Of a stretch of 29,332 nucleotides of DNA, positions 1 through 7,531 are shown piece after piece; the stretch's first letter is position 1; each line of letters begins with the position of its first letter. The position numbers were made by a program, and so were the translations under genes. The notes under the pieces were generated by a model. The model was not told the origin of the DNA. It saw only the letters and a program-made list of their open reading frames with translations, and made no database searches. This DNA comes from Candidatus Latescibacterota bacterium (GTDB lineage: Bacteria > Latescibacterota > UBA2968 > GCA-2709665), in NCBI GenBank assembly GCA_012271065.1, contig JAAXHE010000100.1, positions 19,004-48,335 on the forward strand, written 5' to 3'.

Positions 1-257
1 AGGGCCGGCCGTAGCCCGGATGGACTCTTTCAACGGACTGGCAGGGGTTGCTTCCTCGTTGAATCGCCCTCCGTTCAGCTTTCGGATTTGTATCGCCCCC
101 TCATCACGCCCTCCGCCAGTTTTCCGACCCGGAAACAGATCGCCAAGAATCGACCGATGAGTCCGTCCAGATGGCAAAAGGACGGTAAGCGATGAGGTTC
201 AAATGGGCCCCATTCCTGTCTTCTTACCCCCGCTTCTCGACATTACAGGTCTGACGG
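1..257. other. Window edge upstream of yidC, no gene recognised
   Basis: The stretch begins with the dispersed repeat at 5-40. A frame is open on the plus strand from position 1 to a stop at 193-195, but its translation resembles neither RnpA nor YidD, the usual upstream neighbours of yidC. A 20-codon ORF (192-254) ends just before yidC and could be a leader peptide, but nothing else supports it. AGGT at 247-250 is a weak ribosome binding site for yidC. Confidence 0.5.
5..40. repeat. Dispersed intergenic repeat, copy 1
   Basis: The first 18 bases of this unit (CCGGCCGTAGCCCGGATG) recur exactly at 25861-25878. The next 18 bases are similar in both copies and share the core TTTCAACGG. Both copies are intergenic and in the same orientation. 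This looks like a REP-type repeat. No function can be read from it. Confidence 0.7.
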
Positions 258-1940
258 ATGGATAAGCGTACAATCTTCGCATTTATATTGATCGGTCTGA
301 TCATCATTCTCTATCCCCATTATATGGAATGGATAATGGGACCGGAAATTCCAGTCCTGCCGCCGGAACCGGTCCCGGCCGAAAGAATGCGGACGCCGCC
401 GCTTCCACCGCCGGATCAGCCCGCCGTCCCTGCCGAAATTGTGCCGGAGGCGCCGCGCGTCGCAGCGGCGGAGCAGGCAGCCAGCCGGTCCGCCCCGGGG
501 GAATTCACTCCCACGGACGTCATTGTCGAAACCGACCTTTTTACCGCCACGTTCAGCACACGCGGCGGGGTATTGACCCAACTGCTGCTGAAGGCCTACG
601 AACATCCCGGCGGCGGGCAACTCGATCTGATCGCTCCCGGGAGCAGCGCGCTGGGCCTTTCCCTTGCCGGTGAGCCGCTGGATGCATACGAGTTTTCCAC
701 TGACACACCCAGACTTACGCTGGTCGGGGCTGAACAGGCCGAATTGATCTTCAGAAGCGACGTGGGAACACGCACGATCGAAAAGCGGATCCGGTTCCAG
801 GGCAACCGGTACCGTGCGGACATGGCGGTGGCTGTTTCCGGATTGCAGCCGCAGGAAAAACTGGGCGTCGGATGGTCGGGCAGCCTCGCTGATACCGAGA
901 ACAACCCGGAAGAAAACGCGCTCTACATGTCGGTGGTCACGCGTGCGGGCGGCGAGGTGGAAACCTGGAACGTGGAGGACCTGGGGCCCGACGGCGACCC
1001 ACCGCCCGGCGGCCGGATCTCGTGGGTCGGGATAAGGAACAAATACTTTCTGGTTGCCATGATTCCCCCGGAAGGCAGCTATGGCCTGGATCTGGCCGGC
1101 GACATGCGCGATATCGCCGAATGGTACGAAGTCGAAATCCTCTCGAAGGTCGTCGACCCGGGACAGCGATACGGCGTCTATTTCGGTCCGATCTCCTACG
1201 ACCGCCTGAGGCAGCAGAATCAGGACCTGTCCGGCAATTACCGGGAACTGGAGATGGAGGAGTTCATGGAGTATGGTTTCGCCATCTTCCGGCCCATCAT
1301 CAAGCCCATCACCAATCTGAATCTCAGGGCATTTCTCGCGCTTCATCCGCTGATCCCGAACTATGGTCTGGTCATCATCGTCTTTTCCGTGCTGATCAAA
1401 ATCGTGGTGTTTCCGTTAACGCACAAAAGCTTGGAGGCTGCCGCGAAGATGCAGCAACTTCAGCCCCGGATCGCCGCGATGCGGGAGAAATACCCGGACG
1501 ACCAGCAGAAGGTCAGCCGGGAAATGATGAAGCTCTACAAGGAGGAAGGCGTCAACCCGCTTGGGGGCTGCCTTCCGATGGTCATCCAGATGCCCATCCT
1601 CTTTTCGCTGTTCAACGTGTTCAGGGGCGCGATAGAACTCCGGCAGTCCGAGTTCGTGTTCTGGATTACGGACCTGTCACAGCCGGACCGGTTGTACATC
1701 GGGGGATTTGAAATCCACCTTCTGCCGCTGCTTATGGCCGTTTCTACCTTTGTGCAGTCAAAAATGACCATGAAAGATCCCAAACAGGCGTTCATGGTCT
1801 ACATCATGCCTGTTTTCATGACCTGGATTTTCTGGAGCATGTCGTCCGGCCTGGTACTCTACTGGACCATGTTCAACGTGCTTACCATTCTGCAGCAGCA
1901 AGTCATGGAACGTGTAAAACGCGTGCTCGGCACGCGGTAA
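258..1940 (+). CDS. yidC: Membrane protein insertase YidC
   Basis: YidC inserts and folds inner-membrane proteins, alone or with SecYEG. The 560 residues fit the two-domain Gram-negative form. An N-terminal membrane anchor (about residues 5-27) is followed by a Pro-rich linker and a large periplasmic domain to about residue 330. The conserved insertase core then carries the remaining membrane helices. Family signatures are visible in the core: the VFPLTHKS segment after the first core helix, the cytoplasmic coiled region MQQLQPRIAAMREKYPDD, then GVNPLGGCLPMVIQMPILF, and a last hydrophobic helix ending near LQQQVMERVKR. The ATG at 258 has only a weak upstream AGGT. mnmE starts 12 nt after the stop, so the two are very likely co-transcribed. 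The product is secure. In many genomes this gene sits close to oriC. Confidence 0.97.
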   Translation: MDKRTIFAFILIGLIIILYPHYMEWIMGPEIPVLPPEPVPAERMRTPPLPPPDQPAVPAEIVPEAPRVAAAEQAASRSAPGEFTPTDVIVETDLFTATFSTRGGVLTQLLLKAYEHPGGGQLDLIAPGSSALGLSLAGEPLDAYEFSTDTPRLTLVGAEQAELIFRSDVGTRTIEKRIRFQGNRYRADMAVAVSGLQPQEKLGVGWSGSLADTENNPEENALYMSVVTRAGGEVETWNVEDLGPDGDPPPGGRISWVGIRNKYFLVAMIPPEGSYGLDLAGDMRDIAEWYEVEILSKVVDPGQRYGVYFGPISYDRLRQQNQDLSGNYRELEMEEFMEYGFAIFRPIIKPITNLNLRAFLALHPLIPNYGLVIIVFSVLIKIVVFPLTHKSLEAAAKMQQLQPRIAAMREKYPDDQQKVSREMMKLYKEEGVNPLGGCLPMVIQMPILFSLFNVFRGAIELRQSEFVFWITDLSQPDRLYIGGFEIHLLPLLMAVSTFVQSKMTMKDPKQAFMVYIMPVFMTWIFWSMSSGLVLYWTMFNVLTILQQQVMERVKRVLGTR

Positions 1941-1952
1941 GGATCTGTCCGG

Positions 1953-3308
1953 ATGAGACCGTCGGACCGCGATACCATTGTCGCAATCGCCACCGGTCAG
2001 GGCGAGGCAGCGATAGGCATCGTTCGGCTCTCGGGTCCGGAGGCGGTAGGAATTGCCTCCGGTTTTTTTTATGGATCCCATGAATTAATCCGCGTTGAGG
2101 ACCGCCGCCTGACCTACGGCAGATTTGTCGTCGGAGACCAGGACCTGGATGAAGTCCTGGTCTGTGTGATGAGGGGATCCCGGTCGTTTACGGGAGAAGA
2201 CACGGTCGAATTCAACTGCCACGGAGGTCCTCTCCTTCTGCGGCGCGCAATGGAAGCCCTCGTGGAGGCGGGCGCCCGGCCGGCTGAGCCGGGGGAATTC
2301 ACCCGCAGGGCGTTTCTGAACGGCAGAATCGACCTCACCCAGGCGGAAGCGATCGCGGATATGATTAGCGCCGGGGCAGACCGGGGTCTTCAGTCCGCGT
2401 ACTTTCAGCTGCGCGGCGGTTTGAGGACGAGGTTCGAGGATCTGGCGGAAGCGCTGCGGGATTCGCTGACCTTGCTCGAGGCCGGGCTGGATTTTTACGA
2501 AGATGCGGAGGTCGAACAGGACGACATACGCCCGTCGCTGAAACGGGCGGCGGAAGAAATCGAGCGCCTGATCGCCTCCTACCGGCACGGTAAAGTGATA
2601 CGCGATGGCGCCGTCGTCGCGCTGGCGGGCCCCCCCAACGCGGGCAAGTCGAGCCTGCTCAACAGGCTGCTGGAAGAAGAACGGGCGATCGTGTCGCCGG
2701 TTTCCGGAACCACGCGGGATACGATAGAGGAGTCCATCACCCTGGACGGCATTCGCGTAACGCTGGTCGACACGGCCGGTATCGCGACGCCGCGCAACGC
2801 AATCGAGCGAGAAGGCGCCCGGCGCTCACGGAAGGCGATAGCCCGCGCCGCGCTCGTGCTGCTGGTCGTCGATGCGTCCGTTCCCGCCGCCGCGGGGCTG
2901 GAGGAGATGATCACCGGCGTTGACCCTGAAAACGTGGTTCTCGTGAAGAACAAGAACGATTTGGGTCTTCACGCCGATTGGGCGGGTGATCACGTCTTTC
3001 AGGTTATCACGGCATCGGCCCTGACGGGTGACGGACTCGATCATCTAAGGAAACTCGTCCGCAGACGCGTTATGGTCGTATCCGAGCCCGACTCCGGTGT
3101 GGTGACGCACGCGCGACACGCAGAGGCTTTGCGGCGTGCGGAGGACGCTCTCGGCCGGGCAACGGTGGCGCTGGACGACGGGCTGCCGCGAGAAGTGGTC
3201 GCGGTCGAACTGAGGGAAGCAGCCGACGCATTGGCCGAAATCGTCGGCGAGATAACGTCGGACGAGATCCTGGACCGAATTTTCAGTACGTTCTGTATAG
3301 GCAAATAG
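1953..3308 (+). CDS. mnmE: tRNA modification GTPase MnmE
   Basis: With MnmG, MnmE makes the (carboxymethyl)aminomethyl modification at U34 of certain tRNAs in the cytoplasm. The 451 residues show the full family layout. An N-terminal tetrahydrofolate-binding domain starts at DTIVAIATGQGEAAIGIVRL. A helical domain follows, with an inserted G domain: P-loop GPPNAGKS (about 226-233), the GTTRDT switch, DTAG, NKND and a SAL-type G5. The C-terminus ends FCIGK, the hallmark Cys motif. AAGGA at 1939-1943 is a possible binding site for the ATG at 1953. The gene runs 12 nt behind yidC. Its partner mnmG, often adjacent, is not in this window; the next gene is rsmG after a repeat-filled gap. Identification is secure. 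Confidence 0.97.
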   Translation: MRPSDRDTIVAIATGQGEAAIGIVRLSGPEAVGIASGFFYGSHELIRVEDRRLTYGRFVVGDQDLDEVLVCVMRGSRSFTGEDTVEFNCHGGPLLLRRAMEALVEAGARPAEPGEFTRRAFLNGRIDLTQAEAIADMISAGADRGLQSAYFQLRGGLRTRFEDLAEALRDSLTLLEAGLDFYEDAEVEQDDIRPSLKRAAEEIERLIASYRHGKVIRDGAVVALAGPPNAGKSSLLNRLLEEERAIVSPVSGTTRDTIEESITLDGIRVTLVDTAGIATPRNAIEREGARRSRKAIARAALVLLVVDASVPAAAGLEEMITGVDPENVVLVKNKNDLGLHADWAGDHVFQVITASALTGDGLDHLRKLVRRRVMVVSEPDSGVVTHARHAEALRRAEDALGRATVALDDGLPREVVAVELREAADALAEIVGEITSDEILDRIFSTFCIGK

Positions 3309-3331
3309 CGGAAAAGCGGGAAGAGGGAAGA

Positions 3332-3444
3332 GGGTAGACGGTAGAAGAAGCCCTTGCCCGGTATTTTATCCTGTCTTGCCTTCGGCACGAGAAGAAACCT
3401 CGCAAGGCAGGTCATCTCTCCCGTCTACCGGCTCACGTCTACCC
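3332..3444 (+). repeat. Structured dispersed element, copy 1
   Basis: The 113-bp block is bounded by inverted GGGTAGACG (3332-3340) and CGTCTACCC (3436-3444). Inside is a 10-bp stem (CCTGTCTTGC at 3370-3379 with GCAAGGCAGG at 3402-3411, one G-T pair). The reverse complement of 27544-27714 shares the termini and internal words including CCCTTGCC, GTCTTGCCT, CAAGGCAG and TCTCTCCCG in the same order. This is therefore a repeat family with a conserved fold, perhaps MITE- or REP-like. It separates mnmE from rsmG. Confidence 0.7.
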
Positions 3445-3452
3445 GCCTCTGG

Positions 3453-3470
3453 ATGTTCCACGTGAAACAT
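3453..3470. promoter_or_regulatory. parS: parS-like centromere site 1
   Basis: The core TGTTCCACGTGAAACA (3454-3469) fits the bacterial parS consensus TGTTNCACGTGAAACA, the ParB/Spo0J loading site. It lies just upstream of rsmG, a gene normally next to parAB and oriC. The same 18 bp occur again at 8580-8597. parA and parB themselves are not in the window. Confidence 0.85.
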
Positions 3471-3507
3471 CGGTGCGGCGGCTTTTGCGGATGCGCCTGG
3501 AGATGCG

Positions 3508-4152
3508 GTGAACGATCAGGAATTCCTGGCAGCGGCGGAGGCACTGTCAGTCTCGCTGTCGGACGAACAGGCCGCGGTTTTTGATCGATATGAAGCGCTG
3601 TTGAGGACCTGGTCCGGACGGGTGCGACTGGTCTCCCGCGGGGACAGAGACAGGATCAGAGAGCGCCACTTCATCGACAGTCTGCGGGTGACGCCCTTTC
3701 TGCCTCGCGGGAAGATTTCGCTGCTCGACCTGGGATCGGGAGCCGGTTTTCCGGGTGTGCCGGTCAAGATCGCCCGACCGGAGGTGAAGGTTGTGCTGCT
3801 GGAGTCGGTGCGCATGAAGGGTCTTTTCCTGAACCATCTGGCGGGAGAACTCAGTCTTGACGGGCTTTCCGTTTTGACGGAGCGGGCCGAGGCCGCCTGC
3901 GAGCGCGCCCGACATCGCGGGAGGTACGACATTGTAACCGCGCGTGCCGTGGGCTCGCTGCCGGTCCTGTGGCGCCTTTCGTCAGGATTTCTCAAGAAGG
4001 ATGGCGAATTGCTTGCGTTGAAGGGACCTGGTGCGCTCCGGGAAGTAGAGGAATTCGGCCGCGATTGCCCCGACGTCTCCGTAGAATCCATGGCGCCCGA
4101 CTCCCGCCACAGGAACACGGTGGTTGTCAGGATCTCGGCGCGTCATGAATGA
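3508..4152 (+). CDS. rsmG: 16S rRNA (guanine-N7) methyltransferase RsmG
   Basis: RsmG (GidB) uses S-adenosylmethionine to methylate N7 of G527 (E. coli numbering) in 16S rRNA. The 214 residues match the family length. The SAM-binding glycine loop LDLGSGAGFPG lies at about residues 73-83, preceded by the RERHFIDSL segment and followed by TARAVGSLPVL and LLALKGPG, all typical. The start is GTG at 3508, chosen because GGAG (3499-3502) lies 5 nt before it. Upstream sit a parS-like site and a repeat element. parAB is the usual downstream neighbour, but here the stop at 4150-4152 directly abuts the stop of an opposing gene, with no room for a terminator between them. Identification is secure. Confidence 0.96.
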   Translation: MNDQEFLAAAEALSVSLSDEQAAVFDRYEALLRTWSGRVRLVSRGDRDRIRERHFIDSLRVTPFLPRGKISLLDLGSGAGFPGVPVKIARPEVKVVLLESVRMKGLFLNHLAGELSLDGLSVLTERAEAACERARHRGRYDIVTARAVGSLPVLWRLSSGFLKKDGELLALKGPGALREVEEFGRDCPDVSVESMAPDSRHRNTVVVRISARHE

Positions 4153-4551
4153 TCAATCGGCTTGAACGAGCTCGATCAGGACGCCCGATGCGCTTTTGGG
4201 ATGGACGAACGCCACTTTTCTGCCGAGTGCGCCCGTCCGGATTGAGCCGGAGATCCAAAGTCCCTCTTGTTCGCAGGTCGCGACGGCCGCTTCGATATCA
4301 TCCACCCGGACCGCGATGTGGTGCAGGCCCTGCCCCCGCCCGGAAAGGAATCGCGCAAGGGAACTCCCTTCGTGCAGCGGTTCGAGAAGTTCGAGCCGTG
4401 TCATGCCGGCGCCGCTCAGAAAGACGACGCGGACACCTTCTGAATCTACGGTCTCTTCCTCCATTCTTTCGAAACCGAGCATCGAATACACGGCCAGGGT
4501 CCGGTCAATCTCCTCCACGGCGATGCCCACGTGGTCCACTTGTCCGTCCAC
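4153..4551 (-). CDS. mce: Methylmalonyl-CoA epimerase
   Basis: The enzyme interconverts (S)- and (R)-methylmalonyl-CoA, feeding the B12-dependent mutase in propionate and odd-chain or branched carbon catabolism. The 132 residues form two VOC (glyoxalase-fold) repeats. Expected metal ligands are visible: DHVGIAV near the N-terminus, GLHHIAVRVDDI in the second repeat and LIELVQ at the C-terminus. GRKVAFVHPKSASGVLIEL is characteristic. The start is GTG at 4551, with GGGAGGG ending 5 nt upstream. Upstream is not the mutase gene itself but a fragment identical in 61 of 65 positions to the mutase 3' end. This suggests that mutA and mce were once directly joined, with overlapping stop and start codons. 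The function is well supported. The 3' end abuts rsmG. Confidence 0.93.
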   Translation of the reverse strand: MDGQVDHVGIAVEEIDRTLAVYSMLGFERMEEETVDSEGVRVVFLSGAGMTRLELLEPLHEGSSLARFLSGRGQGLHHIAVRVDDIEAAVATCEQEGLWISGSIRTGALGRKVAFVHPKSASGVLIELVQAD

Positions 4552-4640
4552 GATTGCCCTCCCGGTCTGCAGGATCCCAAAACAGCGCGCAGCCTGTCCG
4601 ATATCTCGCCCACGGCGGCGTCGGAATCCCGCAGGGCCGC
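4552..4640 (-). pseudogene. Duplicated remnant of the mutase 3' end
   Basis: Positions 4551-4615 match 7531-7595, the last codons of the mutase gene, at 61 of 65 bases. In translation GEISDRLRAVLGSCRPGGQS parallels the mutase end GEISDRLRAVFGSYRRGGQS. Further in, GGCGTCGGAATCCCGCA (from about 4617) matches mutase sequence near 7689 with one change, but about 80-95 bp between the two blocks is missing. The mutase stop is lost because TCGTGA has become TCGTGG. The fragment still supplies the GGGAGGG ribosome binding site used by mce. From 4641 to 4757 I recognise nothing. Confidence 0.75.
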
Positions 4641-4757
4641 CGTGCGAATACCACCGAACCGAAGCAGGGTAAACGAGGCGCGGACGGCATCCCTGAGACC
4701 GACTTTCCCGGCGAGTCCGGTAAACAACGTTCCCGAATCGTCTCCCGCTCAGTTGCC

Positions 4758-4914
4758 AGTGTCCTGTCCCAGAAATTCCTCACCATTCGACAGGCGATTC
4801 ATCCCGTCTCGCTACGTTCCCCTCGCTCGCCGACCTTACGCAGGTCGGAGACGCCTTGCGAGACGGGCGGCTCGGCGGTCGAATTCAGGCAACTTATTTC
4901 CGGGACAGAACACT
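4758..4914. mobile_element. MITE-like element with 19-bp terminal inverted repeats
   Basis: The left end AGTGTCCTGTCCCAGAAAT (4758-4776) and the reverse complement of the right end (4896-4914) agree at 17 of 19 bases, and weaker similarity continues inward to a shared ATTCGAC. The 157-bp interior has no gene but folds strongly: CCCGTCTCGC (4803-4812) pairs with GCGAGACGGG (4858-4867), and CCGACCT (4830-4836) pairs with AGGTCGG (4842-4848). A right-end-like sequence also occurs at 25989-26022. The parent insertion sequence is not in the window. Confidence 0.6.
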
Positions 4915-7531
4915 GATGAAGGGTGAAGCGTTGTTTTGCACGAGCAACCGGTTCATGTCTACCCCGATCGTCACCTTCGTCTGGAGCAGGCGCGCTTCGG
5001 GGCCGTCGCCATCGTACAGCTCGACCGGCGCGTAGATATCCATCGCGTAGCGCGGCGCCAGCGGGACGAATCCGGGGACGACTGGCACGGTGCCTGGTCC
5101 GCCTTCGCTGATGTTGGGGTTCTGATCGATTTCCCGCAGCATCATCGGCAGCCTGATCCCCAGGTCGGCGTTGCGGCGCTCGTCGATATCGTCGAAGGAA
5201 ACGGTGCCGCGGGATCCGGCAAGGAGTATGGCGCCGGCCAGCTGGCTCTTCGCCCCCGCGAGGTCGCCCGACGCCAGCGCGACTTCGGCCAGGATCAGGT
5301 GCATTTCCTCGGCTTTCGCAATGGGTATTGCCGACTCGCGATCCGTGTACTTGGGGTCCAGGAAATCCAGCCGGGGCAGCGGCTGCATCTCCTGCAACGC
5401 CCTCAACACCAGGAAGTCCACCGGCGTGTTGGTGATCGAACCCCCGTCGTAGCGAGGTGCGAAAAGAAACTCCGAGTCAGCGGAAAGCACCGCGTTGGCC
5501 GCTGCTGCCGCCCCTGCCCTGTCACCCTGCAAACGATAGGCCCGCGCAAGCGCCGCGTTGCCCGGATTGGCGAACCTCGGGGCCGACTCCCCGCGGAAGG
5601 AGATGGCCGAGAAGGTCCGGTCCTTCAGGAAGGCGCCCGGGAACCGGCCGGTCTGCCCGTAGGCGGCTCTGAGCTTGAGTTCGTCCACGAAGGGCAGGCT
5701 GACGTCGTCGGAAAAGATGTACGACCCGGTCGCCTTTGGATAAAGTTCCGTGTCGATATTATCTCCGAAGCTGGAGCCGGCGTCGATGCGGAACCCGCCT
5801 CCGAGGTAGAGCTTGTTCCAGAAGCTGAGCTGTTCGTCCACATACAACCCGCCGTTAAACACCTCGACGTTGCCCTCGAAGGCGGTGATCTCCGCCGCCG
5901 CGTCGAAGTCAAAGGAACCTGGCAGGGCGAACCCCAGCCCGTTGCCGTTGATGATGCTCACGTCCTCGCGGAAGCCTTGCACGCCGACGGTGAGCGAGGA
6001 CCCGATGCTCCCGCCCGAGTTCTCCCACGCGTAGGTCGCGCCCGCGTCGAGCGACACCGAGGTGAAGGAGCGGTCCCGCCGATTGAGTTGTCCGGTGGGT
6101 TCGCCCGGCGTAAATCCAATCGGCTGGAAGGGCCGCTGCTGGTTGCTCCGGTAGTCGCTACCCACCGTCAGCCTGGCGGTCAGGTCGTCGCGGATGTTCC
6201 AGCTGGCGCCGGCGGAGAAGATGAACCGGTTGACCCATTCGTCGATGTCCGGCATCAGGAAGACGTTGTACGCCTCCAGGAGGTGGCGGCTCCCGAGAAG
6301 AAAAGGGCGTCGCCGACCTCGAAGGTCGTAATGGGATTCGTGATGGAGGAACCGTTATAGAGCCGTTGGAAGTTGTGGTGGACGTAACTGCCCGAAAACT
6401 CCAGGGTGAAATCCTCGCTGAGGGACGCTTGCAAGCCCCCCGCAGGTTGTAGTTGGTGCTGGCATCCTTGGGCTGGGTTCCGGTGCGGTCCTCGAGGCGG
6501 CCGCTGACATTGAACGTCACGTCCGCTGTGCCTCCGCTGACGCCCAGGTAGTAGCTCCGGGCCTGACCGCTCTTGAAGTGCTGATCTTCCAGGAAGGTGG
6601 CCGTGACCTCGCCGGACTCGACCCGGTCCGGGAAGATCGCACCGGCGTCGAAGATGTACTTGAGTTCTGGCGCCTCGATGCCCTGTTCTACGCGGACCGT
6701 AATGCGCGGCGCCCCGGAAGCGCCTTTCCTGGTAACGATCTGGATCACCCCGGTTGCGGCGTCGGAACCGTACAGAGTGGAGGCGGCACCGCCCCTGGTG
6801 ATCTCGATACGGTCTATATCGCTGGTGAGCAGGTCGGCGAGCGCGGAAGACTGCTCGCCTCCAGTGCCTGCGGCGGTGGCCTGTTCGTTGTCGACGCGCA
6901 CCCCGTCCACGTATATGACTGGGGTCTGGGCGCCGAACACCGAGGAAATGCCCCGGAAGTTGATCAGCGAGCCGGTTCCCGGCTGCGCCGAGGTGGCGTT
7001 GACGGTCGCGCCCGCGACGCGGCCCACAAGCAACTGGTCAACGGACTGGACCGACGCCTGCGCGATGTCTTCGGTGGTGAGTACTTCGACCGACGTACCG
7101 AGGGCGCGCCGGGCAGTTTCGGCCCCCACGCCGGTCACGACGATCACGTCGAGCGCGATCGCTGTTAATAACATCTCGAAGTCGATGTCGTGTGTCTCCC
7201 CGGCACCGACGGTCACGATCTGTTCCGCTTCACCGTAACCGATAAAGGTCGCGCGCACGACATGCTCGCCGACGGGGACATTGAAAAGCGTGAAACGGCC
7301 TGCTACATTGGTGAGTTTGACGATTCCGGTCCCCGTTACACTGACATGGGCATCGGAAAGGGGACGTCCGGATGAGGCGTCCAGGACCTGGCCCGTGATT
7401 ACACCGGTCTGGCTCTGGGCCGGCGCCGGGGCCCAGACTGCAAGCGCTACCGGCATGACGAAGGCGGCAATGCCCCTGAGGCGTCGTTGACAGTGCATGA
7501 TTCCGGCTCTGCGGCGTTCTCGACCGTTCAC
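4894..7531 (-). pseudogene. SusC-type TonB receptor fused to a SusD C-terminal part, frameshifted
   Basis: An intact SusC protein imports bound nutrients through the outer membrane using TonB; SusD is its surface lipoprotein partner. The start is probably GTG at 7531, overlapping the mutase stop as GTGA. A signal peptide ending near PAPAQSQ is followed by a carboxypeptidase-regulatory-like domain (GVITGQVLDASSGRPLSDA), a plug domain (VIYVDGVRV, IEITRGGAASTLYGSDAA) and the first barrel strands. Two frameshifts follow. One is at a run of six C (6436-6441). The other is near 6296-6306, where translation must change frame again to read LLEAYNVFLMPD. The barrel then runs to SAPRFANPGN (about 5555-5590) and jumps in frame to SusD-like helical repeats (AALARAYRLQGDRAGAAAAA; AEEMHLILAEVALASGDLAG). 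The last codons, SVLSRK-stop, lie inside a MITE-like terminal repeat. The gene is almost certainly non-functional. Confidence 0.85.

Noticed and set aside
1..195. Frame open from the window edge, possible end of rnpA or yidD
   Set aside because: The translation has no features of either protein, and the region contains a dispersed repeat.
4552..4727. N-terminal extension or separate gene upstream of the epimerase
   Set aside because: It is a duplicated mutase 3' fragment in a different frame; the epimerase has its own GTG with a good ribosome binding site.
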